From NCBI GenBank assembly GCA_025363155.1, contig JANYEL010000084.1, positions 1 through 44,833 on the forward strand: a stretch of 44,833 bases of DNA, given 5' to 3'. Below are positions 37,651 through 44,833 of the stretch, one piece after another. The first letter of the stretch is position 1. The number at the start of each line of letters is the position of its first letter. The notes below the pieces were generated by a model. The model saw only the letters and a list, made by a program, of their open reading frames with translations. It was not told the origin of the DNA and made no database searches. The DNA comes from Moraxellaceae bacterium. Its GTDB lineage: Bacteria; Pseudomonadota; Gammaproteobacteria; Pseudomonadales; Moraxellaceae. Both the position numbers and the translations under genes were made by a program.

Positions 37651-38874
37651 ATGAAAGATTTACCACACGCAGCAGAGTCAGAGTTGTCATTCGATACCAT
37701 CGCAATTCGCACGGGGCATTCGCCGACGCATGAAGGTGAGCATAGTGAGCCGCTTTTTTTAACGTCATCATTTACTTATGGCAGTGCTTCCGAGGCGGAA
37801 AAAGTATTCAGTGGTGAAACCGAAGGCAATATTTATTCACGCTTTACCAATCCAACAGTGCGTGCGTTCGAACAACGTTTGGCTGCACTGGAAGGCGGCG
37901 AGCGTTGTGTGGCAACGGCTTCAGGCATGGCAGCGATTTTATCAACGGCAATGGCATTTTTGTCGGCTGGCGATCATGTAGTGTGCTCGCGTGCAGTGTT
38001 TGGTACGACTGTGGGCTTGTTTGATAAATACATGCGTAAGTTTGGTGTATCGACAACGTTTGTCGATTTAACTAATTTGGATGAATGGGAGGCGGCGATT
38101 CAGGCTGGTAATACCAAGTTATTTTTCTGCGAAACACCGAGTAATCCATTATCTCAAATTGCTGATCTTGAGGCATTGTCTACACTCGCGCATAAGTACG
38201 ATATTTTGTTTGTGGTCGACAATTGCTTTTGTACGCCAGCCTTACAGCAGCCGTTAAAGTTTGGTGCGGATTTAATCATTCACTCTGCGACTAAATATTT
38301 AGACGGACAGGGTCGTGCATTGGGCGGTGCGGTTGTTGGTAGCGCGAAGTTATTGGAAGAAATTTTCCTTGTGACACGTACGCTTGGGCCATCAATGAGT
38401 CCTTTTAATGCTTGGATTTTCTTGAAGGGCATGGAAACGTTACGTTTGCGGATGGATGCTCATTCTGCGAGTGCATTGAAACTTGCAGAGTGGCTACATG
38501 CACATCCAGCGGTTAAACAAGTGTATTACAGTGGGTTACCGAGTCATGTTGGTCATGAATTGGCAAAACGCCAACAACGCGGCTTTGGTGGCATTGTGTC
38601 TTTTGAAGTGAAAGCAATTGATGGTCAGGATAATAGTCGCTCGGCTGCTTGGAAAGTCATTGATGCGACAAAAATGCTGTCGATCACAGGTAATTTAGGC
38701 GATACCAAAACGACGATTACCCATCCAGCGACGACGACACATGGTCGTTTGACTGCAGAAGCAAAAGCTGCTGCGGGTATTACCGAAGGTTTAATTCGAA
38801 TTGCTGTGGGTCTTGAGGATATCGATGACATCAAAGCCGATTTGGCGCGCGGATTGGATTCGCTTATTGTTTGA
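37651..38874 (+). CDS. metZ: O-succinylhomoserine sulfhydrylase
   Basis: MetZ makes homocysteine from O-succinylhomoserine and sulfide with pyridoxal phosphate, the direct route of methionine synthesis. The 407 residues show the trans-sulfuration family pattern: GNIYSRFTNPTVRAFEQRLA, ATASGMAAILS, VVDNCFCTPALQQPL, and the PLP lysine in IIHSATKYLDGQGRALGG. The last motif is typical of MetZ. The C-terminal SLG-type end reads LSITGNLGDTKTTITHPATT, with the conserved substrate-binding region. It is followed by a strong terminator. Confidence 0.93.
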   Translation: MKDLPHAAESELSFDTIAIRTGHSPTHEGEHSEPLFLTSSFTYGSASEAEKVFSGETEGNIYSRFTNPTVRAFEQRLAALEGGERCVATASGMAAILSTAMAFLSAGDHVVCSRAVFGTTVGLFDKYMRKFGVSTTFVDLTNLDEWEAAIQAGNTKLFFCETPSNPLSQIADLEALSTLAHKYDILFVVDNCFCTPALQQPLKFGADLIIHSATKYLDGQGRALGGAVVGSAKLLEEIFLVTRTLGPSMSPFNAWIFLKGMETLRLRMDAHSASALKLAEWLHAHPAVKQVYYSGLPSHVGHELAKRQQRGFGGIVSFEVKAIDGQDNSRSAAWKVIDATKMLSITGNLGDTKTTITHPATTTHGRLTAEAKAAAGITEGLIRIAVGLEDIDDIKADLARGLDSLIV

Positions 38875-38896
38875 TCGTTATTGTATTGAAATGTAA

Positions 38897-38933
38897 GAAA
38901 GCCACTTTTTCGTCTAACAAAGTGGCTTTTTTA
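38897..38933 (+). terminator. Terminator after metZ
   Basis: AAAGCCACTTT and AAAGTGGCTTT form an 11-bp perfect stem with a ten-base loop, followed by a T run. It lies 23 bp after the stop. Confidence 0.88.
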
Positions 38934-39052
38934 TTAGGATCTCTGTAGTTTTTATTTGTCGTTTTATGATGGGAATGCAGGCAAGACCAGATATAATCAC
39001 ACCCAAATTAATAGTTGGTTTTTGCGATACAACAGTCTTCATGGAGAATTGA

Positions 39053-39385
39053 ATGAACATCAATATGCTGATGCAGCAAGCACAAAAAATGCAAAAAGAC
39101 ATGGAAGCTAAGGTTAAAAAAACCAAAGAAGAATTAGCTCAAACTGAAGTGCATGCAGAAGCAGGCGGCGGCTTAGTTAAAGTGACTATGACTGCGCGTT
39201 TTGTGGTTAAGCGTATCCAAATTGATCCAGAATTACTGAAAGATGAAGCCGATATGATTGAGGATTTGATCGCTGCTGCAATCAATGATGCAACACGTCA
39301 AGCTGAAGCAATTTCTGAGGCTAAGTTAAACGCGACCACAGCGGGTACAGGATTACCACCTGGTCTAGGCGGAATGTTTGGTTAA
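39053..39385 (+). CDS. ybaB: Nucleoid-associated protein YbaB/EbfC
   Basis: A 110-residue DNA-binding protein of the YbaB/EbfC family that forms dimers shaped like tweezers. It starts [20 protein letters not shown], a helix, then a central sheet with [16 protein letters not shown], the family signature, and [21 protein letters not shown]. The C-terminus ends [11 protein letters not shown] as usual. GGAG precedes the ATG. It lies 32 bp upstream of recR, the conserved pair. Confidence 0.96.
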   Translation: MNINMLMQQAQKMQKDMEAKVKKTKEELAQTEVHAEAGGGLVKVTMTARFVVKRIQIDPELLKDEADMIEDLIAAAINDATRQAEAISEAKLNATTAGTGLPPGLGGMFG

Positions 39386-39417
39386 GTTCAAACAATTGCA
39401 TACACGATTATTCAATC

Positions 39418-40038
39418 ATGTTTAGCCCAAAGTTCGATGAACTCGTTCAACGTTTAAGGATTTTGCCTGGTGTTGGGCCGAAGTCTGCACAGCGGATTGC
39501 GCTGCAATTGTTGGCGCGGCATCGGACTGGTGCACAAGCGCTTGCGCATGCGTTGAACGATGCGGTGTTACATATACAACATTGCACTGTCTGCCGTTCA
39601 CTGGCTGAATCAGAGGTCTGTGATATTTGTTCATCAAGTTCACGTGATCAGACCTTGCTCTGTGTGGTTGAGTCGCCAGCGGATGTGGCGGCGATTGAGC
39701 AAAGTGGTAGTTTTCGCGGTAAATACTTTGTCTTAGGCGGTCATTTATCACCGCTTGATGGCATTGGACCAGAAGAAATTGGGATTCCTTTACTGATGTC
39801 ACGGTTAAAGGTTGAACCCATCGAAGAGTTAATTCTTGCAACCAATGCGACAGTCGAAGGACAAGCGACGGCACATTATTTGCAAGCGGCTTGGCAAGAT
39901 GTCAGCCAACAAAACGGTCGGACGTCACCGTTAAAAATTACCCGCATCGCTCAAGGTGTTCCGCAAGGCGGAGAGCTTGAGTATGTGGACAGTCATACTT
40001 TGAGTCAGGCGTTACAATATCGTCTGACAGTACGCTAA
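39418..40038 (+). CDS. recR: Recombination protein RecR
   Basis: RecR with RecF and RecO loads RecA at gaps. The 206 residues begin with a helix-hairpin-helix (LPGVGPKSAQRIA), then a four-cysteine zinc finger with spacing CX2CX8CX2C (CTVCRSLAESEVCDIC), a Toprim domain from LLCVVESPADV, and a C-terminal segment with RIAQGVPQGGELEYVD. It is about eight residues longer than usual because of a polar insert near QDVSQQNGRTSP. Pair with ybaB. Confidence 0.96.
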   Translation: MFSPKFDELVQRLRILPGVGPKSAQRIALQLLARHRTGAQALAHALNDAVLHIQHCTVCRSLAESEVCDICSSSSRDQTLLCVVESPADVAAIEQSGSFRGKYFVLGGHLSPLDGIGPEEIGIPLLMSRLKVEPIEELILATNATVEGQATAHYLQAAWQDVSQQNGRTSPLKITRIAQGVPQGGELEYVDSHTLSQALQYRLTVR

Positions 40039-40134
40039 CGTTGCTTAATACGGATATCAAAAACCTGCCAAGGTTGGTTGGATTTGAACATCTAAGCACG
40101 TTGCACATTATAGAAATCACGGACGAATAGATTT

Positions 40135-41280
40135 ATGTTTGAGTATTTGACAGAGCAGCATCAGCTCGGTGCACTGTATGCAGAAATGGCGCATACGGAT
40201 AGCTATGCGTTAGATACAGAGTTTATTAAAACCAATACGCTATGGCCGTATTTAGGTTTATTGCAAATTAACGTCAACGATAAAATTTATGTACTCGATG
40301 GACAAACGCTTGATTTGAGCGACTTGTGGCTCTTAGTGTTTAATGCGCGTCAAAATGTATTCCATGCGTGCGGTGAAGATTTAGATCTGATTCATTACTA
40401 TTCTAAGCAAAAGCCGCTGGATAATATTTTTGATACCCAAGTCGGATTGTCGTTTTTGGGTTTCGGTTTACAAATTGGTTATCAGCAAGCACTCGATCAA
40501 ATACTGGGTATTCAAATTGATAAAGGTGAAACTCGATCGGATTGGCTTGCACGACCACTGCGCCCTGAGCAGCTTCATTATGCGGCAAACGACGTAATTC
40601 ATTTACCTGCCTTGGCGAGACAAATTCAAAGCGATTTGAATGATCGTGGGTTGCTTGAGGCTGTGCTTGAAGATTGTATGAACTATGCGCGTGATGTGGC
40701 GACTGATACCGTCATGGCAGATATCTATATGGATGTCGGTACGTTTAGGCATACGCGCAAACAGCTGGCGCAATTGCAGCAATTATGTGTCTGGCGTGAA
40801 CAGATTGCATATGCGACGAACCAGCCCCGCAGTTTTATTCTAAAAAATAGCACGATGTTGGATTTAGTAGATCAGCAACCAACCAGTCAATTTCAGTTCA
40901 ATAAAATTAAAGATCTGAAGCCAGCGATTATGCGCGAGCATGGCAAAACGATTTTGGATTTGATTCATTATTTACCTGAAGAGTCGCAGTGGCCGATGCG
41001 AATTCATCGAACCTATCGTCAACGTAATACTGATTTAACTGATCAGATTTCAGCGTTTACTGCCCAAGTCAGTGTGGAAACTCAAGTTCCTGTTGATGTA
41101 TTACTCCGAAAAAAATGGTTATCTGCGTTATTTAGCCATATTGCAAAAGATGGAAACGAAGCCGATTTGCCACGGAATTTATTGGGCTGGCGTTACGAAG
41201 TACTCACGCGTCCAATTCTTGGATTACTGAATCATCACAAAGATATCATTGCGGTAGAAATGGCACCGATTCCACATTAG
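40135..41280 (+). CDS. rnd: Ribonuclease D
   Basis: RNase D trims the 3' ends of tRNA precursors and other small RNAs. The 381 residues start with the DEDD exonuclease domain: D27 and E29 in ALDTEF, then HACGEDLDLI, and YAANDVIHLPAL with the tyrosine of the DEDDy type. An HRDC-type domain follows (about 210-285). The stop codon lies at the top of a 13-bp hairpin. ycgL begins 141 bp downstream. Confidence 0.94.
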   Translation: MFEYLTEQHQLGALYAEMAHTDSYALDTEFIKTNTLWPYLGLLQINVNDKIYVLDGQTLDLSDLWLLVFNARQNVFHACGEDLDLIHYYSKQKPLDNIFDTQVGLSFLGFGLQIGYQQALDQILGIQIDKGETRSDWLARPLRPEQLHYAANDVIHLPALARQIQSDLNDRGLLEAVLEDCMNYARDVATDTVMADIYMDVGTFRHTRKQLAQLQQLCVWREQIAYATNQPRSFILKNSTMLDLVDQQPTSQFQFNKIKDLKPAIMREHGKTILDLIHYLPEESQWPMRIHRTYRQRNTDLTDQISAFTAQVSVETQVPVDVLLRKKWLSALFSHIAKDGNEADLPRNLLGWRYEVLTRPILGLLNHHKDIIAVEMAPIPH

Positions 41281-41302
41281 TTTTTTTATTGTGGAATCGG
41301 TG
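41264..41302 (+). repeat. 13-bp perfect inverted repeat around the rnd stop codon
   Basis: CACCGATTCCACA (41264-41276) and TGTGGAATCGGTG (41290-41302) pair perfectly. The loop holds the rnd stop TAG and TTTTTTT. A normal terminator has the T run after the stem; here it is in the loop. It could act as a 3'-end RNA structure. Confidence 0.8.
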
Positions 41303-41421
41303 TGACATTCATCAGTTAGTCAAAAAAAGACCAAATCTAAACTGAACAGTCAATGACAGTCAACGCACTGTGTTGTTGTTCGTGTATGCTTAACCCTTAT
41401 TAATAGCCAAAGAATTGCACC

Positions 41422-41745
41422 ATGTTTTGTGATATTTATCGAGCGAGTACCCGCGAGGGAATGTATTTGTATGTGCCTGCTAAACTGGACATTGACGTGA
41501 CAGTTCTTCAGCAAGATGCGACTACGGGCGAGCCGTTAGTTAAAATTTCTGACGCTTTGAAACGTGCGTTTGGTCGCCCGACATTTACGATGCGTTTAGA
41601 ACTAACTGCTGAACGCAAATTAGCGCGCGTACCTGTACTCGATGTCATCGAAGCATTGTCAGGGCAAGGTTATTATCTGCAATTACCGCCTGAAGGTTTG
41701 ATTTCTCCAAATGCTGTTGCGCCTGAAGGTCTACGCGGCGCATAA
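41422..41745 (+). CDS. ycgL: YcgL-domain protein
   Basis: A 107-residue cytoplasmic protein of the YcgL family, starting MFCDIYRASTREGMYLYVPA, with the family's CxVYRS...MYLYV pattern and a LPPEGLI segment. Function is unknown. It commonly follows rnd in gammaproteobacteria, as here. The ribosome site is weak. Confidence 0.85.
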   Translation: MFCDIYRASTREGMYLYVPAKLDIDVTVLQQDATTGEPLVKISDALKRAFGRPTFTMRLELTAERKLARVPVLDVIEALSGQGYYLQLPPEGLISPNAVAPEGLRGA

Positions 41746-41785
41746 ACTACGCCTAAAAAAGTAATTGAGAAGCGAGTAAAACGAA

Positions 41786-42115
41786 ATGGATAGCGCAGCA
41801 GAATACTGGTTAGCAGTGATCGTTTATTTAGCAGGCAGCGGCGTCGCCCTCTGGCTGTGGCGTCAGGTGATGCGTCCTTTACCACATCCATTTGGTGGTA
41901 TGGGCTGGTTAGCTTTATTTGCTTTTCTTTTAGCGCCGACAGTGACTGAAGGCGAAAATGGTCAAATTGCGCCAGCAGCCATTGGCTTGCTTTTTGGTGT
42001 GATTAGTAAAGATAAAGAGCTGATTCTATCGAGTTTGTTGCCAATACTAATTGTGCTTGGACTAGGCTTCTTAGTTGGATTCTTGATCCAGCGTTTGCGC
42101 CAGCAGCGTGTTTAA
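41786..42115 (+). CDS. Small inner-membrane protein, three segments
   Basis: I do not recognise a named family. The 109 residues hold three hydrophobic stretches (about 7-24, 38-52, 80-101) and a positively charged C-terminus (IQRLRQQRV). It lies 40 bp after ycgL on the same strand, so it is probably part of the rnd-ycgL operon. The conserved-looking turn MRPLPHPFGGMGWLALFAF links segments one and two. Confidence 0.6.
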   Translation: MDSAAEYWLAVIVYLAGSGVALWLWRQVMRPLPHPFGGMGWLALFAFLLAPTVTEGENGQIAPAAIGLLFGVISKDKELILSSLLPILIVLGLGFLVGFLIQRLRQQRV

Positions 42116-42177
42116 GGTCACCAGTTAAAGTTTAAAAAGTGAATGTTTAATATATTGATGTGAATGGAAATATTTTT

Positions 42178-43047
42178 ATGACGCAAGTTATTCAAAATCA
42201 GTCTGATAATCGTGTGTTTCAAAGTACCTCTGAGTACATTGCGACCGAAGCACTCAAGCAAGCAGTCAATGCTGCCCGCGTGTTGCAAAAGCCATTATTG
42301 ATTAAAGGCGAACCTGGTACAGGTAAAACCTTACTGGCAGAGCAAGTGGCGACGAGCTTGGGGATGGAGTTAATTACGTGGAACATCAAATCAACAACCA
42401 AGGCGCAGCAAGGGTTGTATGAATACGATGCAGTTTCTCGCTTACGCGACAGTCAGCTTGGCGAAGACAAGGTGTATGACATTGCCAATTACATCAAACC
42501 AGGCAAATTGTGGGATGCATTCACTGCGCCTACGCGCGTTGTCTTGTTGATTGACGAAATTGATAAGGCTGATATTGAGTTTCCAAACGACTTGCTGCAT
42601 GAGCTAGACCGTATGGCGTTCCACGTTTATGAAACGGGTCAGACCATTAGTGCGATCAATCGTCCTGTGGTGATCATCACCTCTAACAATGAAAAAGAAC
42701 TTCCAGATGCATTCTTGCGTCGTTGTTTCTTCCATTACATTGATTTTCCAGATGAAGCTACGATGCGTCAAATTATTGACGTGCATTTTTCTGATATTAA
42801 AGAAACATTGGTTAGCGAAGCATTACAAATTTTCTTCAAGTTGCGCCAAGTGTCTGGTTTAAAAAAACCACCTTCAACCAGCGAATTGATTGATTGGCTC
42901 ACACTGTTGATGGCTGACGATATGCCAGAAGAAGTGTTGCGCAATCGTGATCCAAAAACGGCGATTCCACCGCTACACGGTGCATTGATTAAGAATGAGC
43001 AGGATGTTCATTTACTTGAACGTTTAGCTTTTATGACGAGACGATAA
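42178..43047 (+). CDS. MoxR-family AAA+ ATPase
   Basis: MoxR ATPases act as chaperones with partner VWA-domain proteins, often maturing metal or multi-protein complexes. From the ATG at 42178 the product has 289 residues. Walker A is GEPGTGKT, Walker B is VVLLIDEIDKAD, and sensor 1 and the arginine finger region are IITSNNEKELPDAFLRRC. GGAAA lies about ten bases upstream. A GTG at 42160 is an alternative start. The partner VWA gene is downstream at 43218, separated by a palindromic element. Confidence 0.9.
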   Translation: MTQVIQNQSDNRVFQSTSEYIATEALKQAVNAARVLQKPLLIKGEPGTGKTLLAEQVATSLGMELITWNIKSTTKAQQGLYEYDAVSRLRDSQLGEDKVYDIANYIKPGKLWDAFTAPTRVVLLIDEIDKADIEFPNDLLHELDRMAFHVYETGQTISAINRPVVIITSNNEKELPDAFLRRCFFHYIDFPDEATMRQIIDVHFSDIKETLVSEALQIFFKLRQVSGLKKPPSTSELIDWLTLLMADDMPEEVLRNRDPKTAIPPLHGALIKNEQDVHLLERLAFMTRR

Positions 43048-43158
43048 AAAGCAAAATCCCTCCCAACCTCCCTTTGCAAAGGGAGGCGTTTTTCTATTTT
43101 GGCGAAGCCAAAGTAGTCCCCTCCTTAGGAAAAGGAGGGTAAGGGATGATTTGCTTTT
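43047..43158. repeat. Composite palindromic element (BIME-like) between moxR and VWA genes
   Basis: About 112 bp begin AAAAGCAAAATCCCT and end AGGGATGATTTGCTTTT, an imperfect outer inverted repeat of about 40 bp. Inside are two hairpins: CCTCCCTTTGCAAAGGGAGG (43067-43086), a perfect 20-bp palindrome, and CCCTCCTT/AAGGAGGG (43119-43139). This layout matches bacterial interspersed mosaic elements or small non-coding mobile elements. Confidence 0.65.
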
Positions 43159-43217
43159 GACTTTAAGATAACTAAAGTCTCACCCTGCATTGAATTGGCT
43201 TCGAGAGATTAAGCACC

Positions 43218-44405
43218 ATGTTTGTCAATTTATTCTATACCTTAAAGAAATATGGTGTGCCCGTCAGCACACGCGAGCTGCTCGACCTGAATAAGGCTTT
43301 GCAAGCGGGGATTGTTTTTGCTGATCGTGAGGCGCTCTATCGTTTGATTCGCTTATGTATGGTGAAAGACGAGCGTCATTTCGATAAGTTTGATCGGGCT
43401 ATGAAAGCTTATTTTGATGGCATAGATTCGTTTGATATTACTGGTGCGTTGGGTGGCTTGAAAGACATTCCAGAAGAGTGGCTGAAATTAGAATTACTTG
43501 ATAAAAATTTAACACCGGAACAACGTGCAGAATTAGAAAAAGCAGGATCACTCGAAGAACTGATGAAAATGCTGGAAGAGCGTCTGCGCGAACAGCACAA
43601 GAAACATCAGGGCGGAAACAAGATGATTGGTACGGGTGGCACTTCGCCGTTTGGTGCGTATGGTGATCATCCTGAAGGCGTGCGCATCGGTGGTCCAAGC
43701 CGTAAGAAATCAGCGGTGAAAGTTTGGGAACAACGTCAATATCAAAATCTCGATGACCAACAAATTCTTGGCACACGTCAGATGCAAATTGCGTTGCGTC
43801 GTCTGCGTCGTTTTGCGCGTCAAGGTGCTGCGGAAGAGTTAGATATTGGTGGCACGATTGATATGACTGCTCGTCACGGCATGCTCGATATTCAAATGAT
43901 TCCAGAGCGTCGAAATCGCGTTAAAGTTTTAATGTTGTTTGATATTGGCGGGTCAATGGATGCGCATATTGAACTGTGTGAAAAACTGTTTAGTGCGGCA
44001 AAATCGGAGTTTAAGACCTTAGAATTTTTCTATTTCCATAACTGCCTCTATGACTATGTGTGGAAAGATAATTTACGGCGCACTACCAGTCGTATAGATA
44101 CTTATGATTTGTTGCATACCTATGGCAAAGATTATCGCGTGATCTTTGTCGGTGATGCCAGCATGGCGCCGTATGAGTTGATGAGTAATGGTGGTTCGGT
44201 TGAGTATTCCAATAATGAAGCAGGCGTGGTGTGGTTAAACCGCGTGCGTCAGCATTTCAGTAAGACGGCGTGGCTGAATCCTGAAGTTGAAGGCTATTGG
44301 CATTACACCCAAACGATTGCGGCAATTAAACAAACCTTCGAAGACAAGATGTATCCGATGACGTTGAAAGGCATTGAGGATATGACGAGGTATTTGTCGC
44401 GCTAA
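43218..44405 (+). CDS. VWA-domain (CoxE-like) protein
   Basis: The 395 residues are of the CoxE-like VWA family that works with MoxR ATPases. The N-terminal part (MFVNLFYTLKKYGVPVSTRE) is helical and typical. The C-terminal VWA domain (about 225-395) has a metal-site loop LFDIGGSMDAHIE in which the first two positions of the DxSxS motif read D and G instead of D and S. It also has a WLNP segment. Spacing to moxR is 170 bp, filled by a palindromic element, so co-transcription is likely but not proven. Confidence 0.85.
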   Translation: MFVNLFYTLKKYGVPVSTRELLDLNKALQAGIVFADREALYRLIRLCMVKDERHFDKFDRAMKAYFDGIDSFDITGALGGLKDIPEEWLKLELLDKNLTPEQRAELEKAGSLEELMKMLEERLREQHKKHQGGNKMIGTGGTSPFGAYGDHPEGVRIGGPSRKKSAVKVWEQRQYQNLDDQQILGTRQMQIALRRLRRFARQGAAEELDIGGTIDMTARHGMLDIQMIPERRNRVKVLMLFDIGGSMDAHIELCEKLFSAAKSEFKTLEFFYFHNCLYDYVWKDNLRRTTSRIDTYDLLHTYGKDYRVIFVGDASMAPYELMSNGGSVEYSNNEAGVVWLNRVRQHFSKTAWLNPEVEGYWHYTQTIAAIKQTFEDKMYPMTLKGIEDMTRYLSR

Positions 44406-44447
44406 CGTTCATTTCAGAACGGCATATCAGAGTAAGCATTCAACGTT

Positions 44448-44833
44448 ATGAAATACCAACTCGCAACACTTGGCTTAGTTCCAGTTCTCATCGCGCAAGC
44501 GCGTTACGTTAAACGTATTACTCCGATATTGCCCGAAGCTGACGGCGCTCGATTTGGCGTGGAAGGATCGGGCTCAAAACTCGCTGTATTCATCGTTGGT
44601 GATTCTGCAGCAGCTGGGGTAGGTGTAGCAACACAGCAAGAAGCCTTGTCAGGTCAATTGATTACGAAGTTGGGTGCTGAGTTTCATGTGTCATGGAAGC
44701 TGAATGCCACAACTGGACATACTGCAAAAGATGTTCTCGAATCACTAAAAAAAGCGCCATCAGAATCGTTTGAAGTTGCCGTTGTTTCTGTCGGTGTCAA
44801 CGATGTCAGTGGTCGTACTGGATCAAAGAAATG
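44448..44833 (+). CDS. SGNH/GDSL hydrolase, N-terminal part, cut by window edge
   Basis: The ATG at 44448 opens a frame to the window end. It starts MKYQLATLGLVPVLIAQARY, a hydrophobic signal-like or membrane segment. Block I with the catalytic Ser reads FIVGDSAAAGVGVA, and block III reads SVGVNDVSG with the conserved Asn. The family includes lipases, esterases and acetyl-esterases of the envelope. The C-terminal block V is outside the window. Confidence 0.8.
   Translation, partial: MKYQLATLGLVPVLIAQARYVKRITPILPEADGARFGVEGSGSKLAVFIVGDSAAAGVGVATQQEALSGQLITKLGAEFHVSWKLNATTGHTAKDVLESLKKAPSESFEVAVVSVGVNDVSGRTGSKK

Overview
The window looks like chromosomal DNA of a moderate-GC gammaproteobacterium of the Moraxellaceae, close to Acinetobacter. 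The quorum-sensing trio on both sides of 16 kb has the organisation and residue patterns of Acinetobacter abaR-abaM-abaI. Gene orders such as leuS-lptE-holA, ilvI-ilvH-ilvC, ybaB-recR-rnd-ycgL and earP next to an EF-P with Arg32 also fit. This assignment is from recalled family features, not from a database search, and I do not name a genus.

Left part, 1-17.2 kb, is accessory. It opens with the end of an IS3-family element running off the left edge. Next to it lies a frameshifted Cas2-like (SinR-like) gene, then a lone 118-residue orphan gene with its own promoter and terminator, and a tRNA-Ile2 (CAU). A gene-poor 0.86-kb leader precedes one 12.2-kb gene for a 4059-residue repeat-built RTX adhesin. 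Convergent with it is the quorum-sensing locus: luxR-type receptor on the minus strand, an RsaM/AbaM-like regulator, and a LuxI-type synthase. Two lux-box-like sites lie in front of the regulator and the synthase. No type I secretion genes for the adhesin are present.

Middle part, 17.2-28.3 kb, is mostly minus-strand. It holds a DUF3108 protein, holA-lptE-leuS (replication, outer-membrane LPS assembly, translation), a Tat-exported PhoX-type phosphatase with a candidate Pho box, the tatABC export operon just upstream of it, and two small exported proteins of DUF4124 type.

Right part, 28.7-44.8 kb, is core. It includes ilvI-ilvH-ilvC (branched-chain amino acids), a YdjM-like membrane protein, a DUF4282 protein with exact 20-residue tail repeats, a Cdd1-like protein, and the efp-earP pair. 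EarP is expected to rhamnosylate EF-P Arg32. Then come a PhaC-like hydrolase with Ser in place of Cys, metZ, ybaB-recR, rnd-ycgL with a small membrane protein, a MoxR ATPase paired with a VWA protein, and the start of an SGNH hydrolase cut by the right edge.

The most notable observations are the exact 351-bp adhesin repeats with a dimeric higher-order pattern, a foreign domain inserted inside one adhesin repeat, the QS locus with two candidate lux boxes beside the adhesin, the Pho-box-like site in front of phoX, the exact 20-residue periodicity of the DUF4282 protein, and several strong palindromic elements at 36.15, 41.28 and 43.1 kb.
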